Part shown: piece by piece, positions 45,381 to 47,133 of the stretch
Numbering within the stretch: the first letter of the stretch is position 1
Layout: every line of letters begins with the position of its first letter
Origin: Candidatus Uhrbacteria bacterium
GTDB taxonomy: Bacteria > Patescibacteriota > Patescibacteriia > UBA9934
Direction of reading: 5' to 3'
Assembly (NCBI GenBank): GCA_903848275.1
Contig: CAINGB010000010.1
Location: 1 to 47,133 of the forward strand
DNA: 47,133 bases
The notes under the pieces: generated by a model
What the model saw: the letters and a program-made list of their open reading frames with translations, nothing else
What the model was told of the DNA's origin: nothing
The model's database searches: none
Made by a program: the position numbers and the translations under genes

Positions 45381-45409
45381 TGTGGATAACCAGGTTGCGT
45401 CCCCCCCCC
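45381..45409. other. DnaA box (minus strand) and a run of nine C
   Basis: TTATCCACA on the minus strand at 45381-45389, and nine consecutive C at 45401-45409. The C-run lies about 20 bp upstream of a TATAAT (45428-45433) and could vary in length. Confidence 0.45.
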
Positions 45410-45450
45410 TCTACTCTATGCTTCTCATATAATTTCTTCATTGACGATAT

Positions 45451-46017
45451 ATGGGCATCGATAATCGTGATTCTAATAAGGGCGAGGGTAATATTGATTT
45501 CGCACAAGGCTCAAAACCATGGTTATTTAAAAATGAAGGACGAATTTTAGCAAAAATCGCAGCAATCCGTGGTGAAGAAACAAAAAAATTTAATAAATAT
45601 AACGAAGATGCTGTTAGTCATTATAATAAACTAACTCCGGAACTTAGAACGCAATTCGGACATGGGGACCAACCACCAGTTCCTCTAGAATCAAAAATGA
45701 CTGATGAACAGCTACGTGAACAGGCAATAGTTGAAATTTGCCGTGATGAAGACCGCGAGGCATATGTAGCTTCTGGAGAGCCTATGCGTTTAGCAGATCA
45801 GTCAGTCCAAGAGTCATCATTGACTAAAAATTTATCCGACGAGGATCAAAAACCTATAATAGAAAAAGTTGCAGCCTTATTGAGTAAAAGACCTTTATCT
45901 GACCCCGGGCATCCAATGACGAAGGGCGGTGATAGTTATAGGTATGATAGAATAATGGAAAGTTATAATTATCTAATCGGGCAAGCAATTAAGGAATTGA
46001 AAACCGAAACCAGTTAA
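45451..46017 (+). CDS. A+T-rich hypothetical protein
   Basis: 188 residues, hydrophilic and mostly helical, with many E, K and D; no signal peptide, membrane helix or recognised motif (segments: RILAKIAAIRGEETKKF, LREQAIVEICRDEDREAYV, KPIIEKVAALLSKRPL). Codon use is clearly more A/T-rich than all neighbours (AAA, ATA, TTA, AAT), which suggests recent transfer. TATAAT at 45428 gives a ~12-nt leader. Nine nt separate it from the next gene, so they are probably cotranscribed. Confidence 0.65.
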   Translation: MGIDNRDSNKGEGNIDFAQGSKPWLFKNEGRILAKIAAIRGEETKKFNKYNEDAVSHYNKLTPELRTQFGHGDQPPVPLESKMTDEQLREQAIVEICRDEDREAYVASGEPMRLADQSVQESSLTKNLSDEDQKPIIEKVAALLSKRPLSDPGHPMTKGGDSYRYDRIMESYNYLIGQAIKELKTETS

Positions 46018-46026
46018 AAATAGTGT

Positions 46027-46863
46027 ATGCCTTCCCCCGACGAGCAAAATCATGCCGAGGCTGCAGCCGCCGACAAATTCAACGCCGAGCAGGCCGCCCG
46101 TCGCCAAGCTCTCATCGACGCCAAAACTGCCGCCATCCACCAGCAAAGTCCAGAGTTATCGCCAGCCATTGCCACCCAAACAGCTATCAAAGAAGCCGAC
46201 GCCAATCAGCCTATTGAAGGTTCGGTTAAATTTAAAGTGGGCGGAATAAAATTACGCCAATACGAAATTCGCGGTGAATCTCCGGAGGTCATGGCTAAGT
46301 GGAAGGGCGAAGTCACGGCTGTACTCGACAGCTTAAAAGACGCCATTGCTACTGGTGATTTCGCTAAACTTGTTGAAGTCTCTCAAGAGAAAATTCATAC
46401 CGATGACATCAAAAAAGGTCTCGCCAAACTCGAATTACAGTCAGCAGAAACGGGCATTCCAGTCGACGAGGAAGCGCAAAAACTGCTAGCTATCGGTCTC
46501 TGGATCCAGCGCGAACAGGGTGGCAAGTGGAAGTCGGGTGTTGTCGAACTAAAAACCGCTGGTCGCATTCTCACCGGCAGCTCACAATTAGCCGACGCTT
46601 TAAGTCCAGAGAATGATCCAAGCTGTCTCGAAATCTCTCACCTCGTGCAGGCCATGGCTCGCGAACTGGGCATCAAGGGTCAAATCAAAACCGTCCCACG
46701 TCTCGGCGTCGACCATCGCTATTTCGCTGCCGACTCGGGCAAAATCATGGACTACTGGTGGTTACGTAACACCGGCGGCGTCGCTCTTAACGAACAGGCT
46801 TTCAAAGATGCCCAACTAGACGCTAAAACTCAAAGTAAGAATCGACTGGGGTCAGGTCGTTGA
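46027..46863 (+). CDS. possible transglutaminase/papain-fold protein
   Basis: 278 residues, GTG start. An A/Q/E-rich helical N-terminus (~1-50) precedes a mixed domain. Near the C-terminus NDPSCLEISHLVQAMARELG, GVDHRYFAA and GKIMDYWWL give a Cys ... His ... Asp order and spacing like transglutaminase-like cysteine proteases; this is pattern-based and tentative. Its final residues (RLGSGR) and stop codon lie inside the GACTGGGGTCAGGTC repeat, so the original C-terminus may have been replaced. No export signal is seen. Follows the A+T-rich gene by 9 nt but has ordinary host codon use. Confidence 0.55.
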   Translation: MPSPDEQNHAEAAAADKFNAEQAARRQALIDAKTAAIHQQSPELSPAIATQTAIKEADANQPIEGSVKFKVGGIKLRQYEIRGESPEVMAKWKGEVTAVLDSLKDAIATGDFAKLVEVSQEKIHTDDIKKGLAKLELQSAETGIPVDEEAQKLLAIGLWIQREQGGKWKSGVVELKTAGRILTGSSQLADALSPENDPSCLEISHLVQAMARELGIKGQIKTVPRLGVDHRYFAADSGKIMDYWWLRNTGGVALNEQAFKDAQLDAKTQSKNRLGSGR

Positions 46864-46875
46864 TTGTCGGTTTTT
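46844..46875. repeat. GACTGGGGTCAGGTC repeat, copy 2
   Basis: GACTGGGGTCAGGTCGT, then TGATTGTCGG and TTTTT; direct copy of 45271-45305 with few changes. It supplies the stop codons of the two convergent genes that meet here. Confidence 0.7.
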
Positions 46876-47133
46876 GCATTTTATAAGCTCATTCTTCACC
46901 ACCTTCTCCGCCACCAAATCCGGCAATCTCCCCGCCGGTATTTTCAGTTCCGCGAGTACTGGCAAATCCTCGACGCTAATATTGCCGCTAAACACCTCAC
47001 CCAAAAACTTCATGCCACCCGCTCGGTGCGCCGCCTGCACCGCCATAAAACCGCTACGGTAAACATGGTCGCGGTAAAAGCCGAGGCCAGCCTTATTCGG
47101 CGCCGTAATCCCGCGGTAAGCCCGCACGCACAA
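46852..47133 (-). CDS. partial protein, C-terminal end only, unknown family
   Basis: The frame is open to the window edge, so the true start lies outside. The visible 93 residues include APNKAGLGFYRDHVYRSGFM, AAHRAGGMKFLGEVFSGNIS and EDLPVLAELKIPAGRLPDLV, then the tail KCKNRQSTT. The tail and stop fall inside the GACTGGGGTCAGGTC repeat, and the gene overlaps the end of the convergent gene by 12 bp. No family recognised. No membrane segment in this part. Confidence 0.55.
   Translation of the reverse strand: MCVRAYRGITAPNKAGLGFYRDHVYRSGFMAVQAAHRAGGMKFLGEVFSGNISVEDLPVLAELKIPAGRLPDLVAEKVVKNELIKCKNRQSTT

Noticed and set aside
1-47133. CRISPR array
   Set aside because: No regularly spaced direct repeats with unique spacers were seen; the repeats present are palindromes, dispersed elements or protein modules.

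Overview
The window reads as a chromosomal segment of a Patescibacteria/CPR bacterium (Parcubacteria-like, by inference). The evidence is the gene content: ftsZ-nrdR-pyk, infC-rpmI-rplT, smpB joined to ssrA, a 2,899-residue modular surface protein with two small membrane partners, a secreted protein with the CPR-type C-terminal repeat, and a surface-polysaccharide cluster. TAA, TAG and TGA are all used as stops, so the genetic code looks standard. Several genes seem to have very short leaders or none. Layout: 1-1,390, three paralogous small G+C-rich genes; 1,834-5,073, ftsZ-nrdR-pyk; 5,150-9,659, small genes, a secreted protein, a beta-lactamase-fold protein and an EEP nuclease; 9,720-20,779, a zinc-ribbon/PAS-like protein and the giant-protein cluster; 20,959-21,035, tRNA-Asp; 21,115-24,592, a heterodimeric ABC exporter; 25,343-26,516, the translation operon; 26,818-28,186, a toxin-antitoxin pair and two broken genes; 28,377-29,235, tmRNA and smpB; 29,267-33,266, a membrane-protein operon ending in a Wzz-like protein; 33,828-40,962, an island of G+C-rich secreted proteins and lipoproteins with MopE-like DxDxDG repeats; 41,048-45,224, a Wzy/WaaL-like polymerase and two GT4 glycosyltransferases; 45,271-46,877, a gene pair between two copies of a GACTGGGGTCAGGTC repeat. 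Two things stand out. First, the G+C-rich genes (20-1,386, 24,698-25,192, 33,828-40,962) share a secreted or lipoprotein style and, at most starts, a strong promoter with a TTTGC-TATAxT extended -10 box. The largest block sits inside the polysaccharide locus, between the Wzz-like and Wzy-like genes. It looks like a dispersed, host-expressed cell-surface system of unknown function: four lipoproteins, three with calcium or metal-binding-type repeats, and one barrel-like protein. Second, the intergenic DNA is dense in perfect palindromes. A 24-bp palindrome occurs four times, and two copies are flanked by 4-bp direct repeats (CCTG, TCAA) as after insertion; one of these interrupts a longer repeat whose uninterrupted relative is at 42.6 kb. 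A second family pairs a 19-bp and a 15-bp hairpin across a conserved spacer, in three copies with covarying arms. Five exact TTATCCACAG DnaA-box sequences also lie in or at the edges of gaps. All functions are inferred from sequence features seen by eye; no database search was possible.
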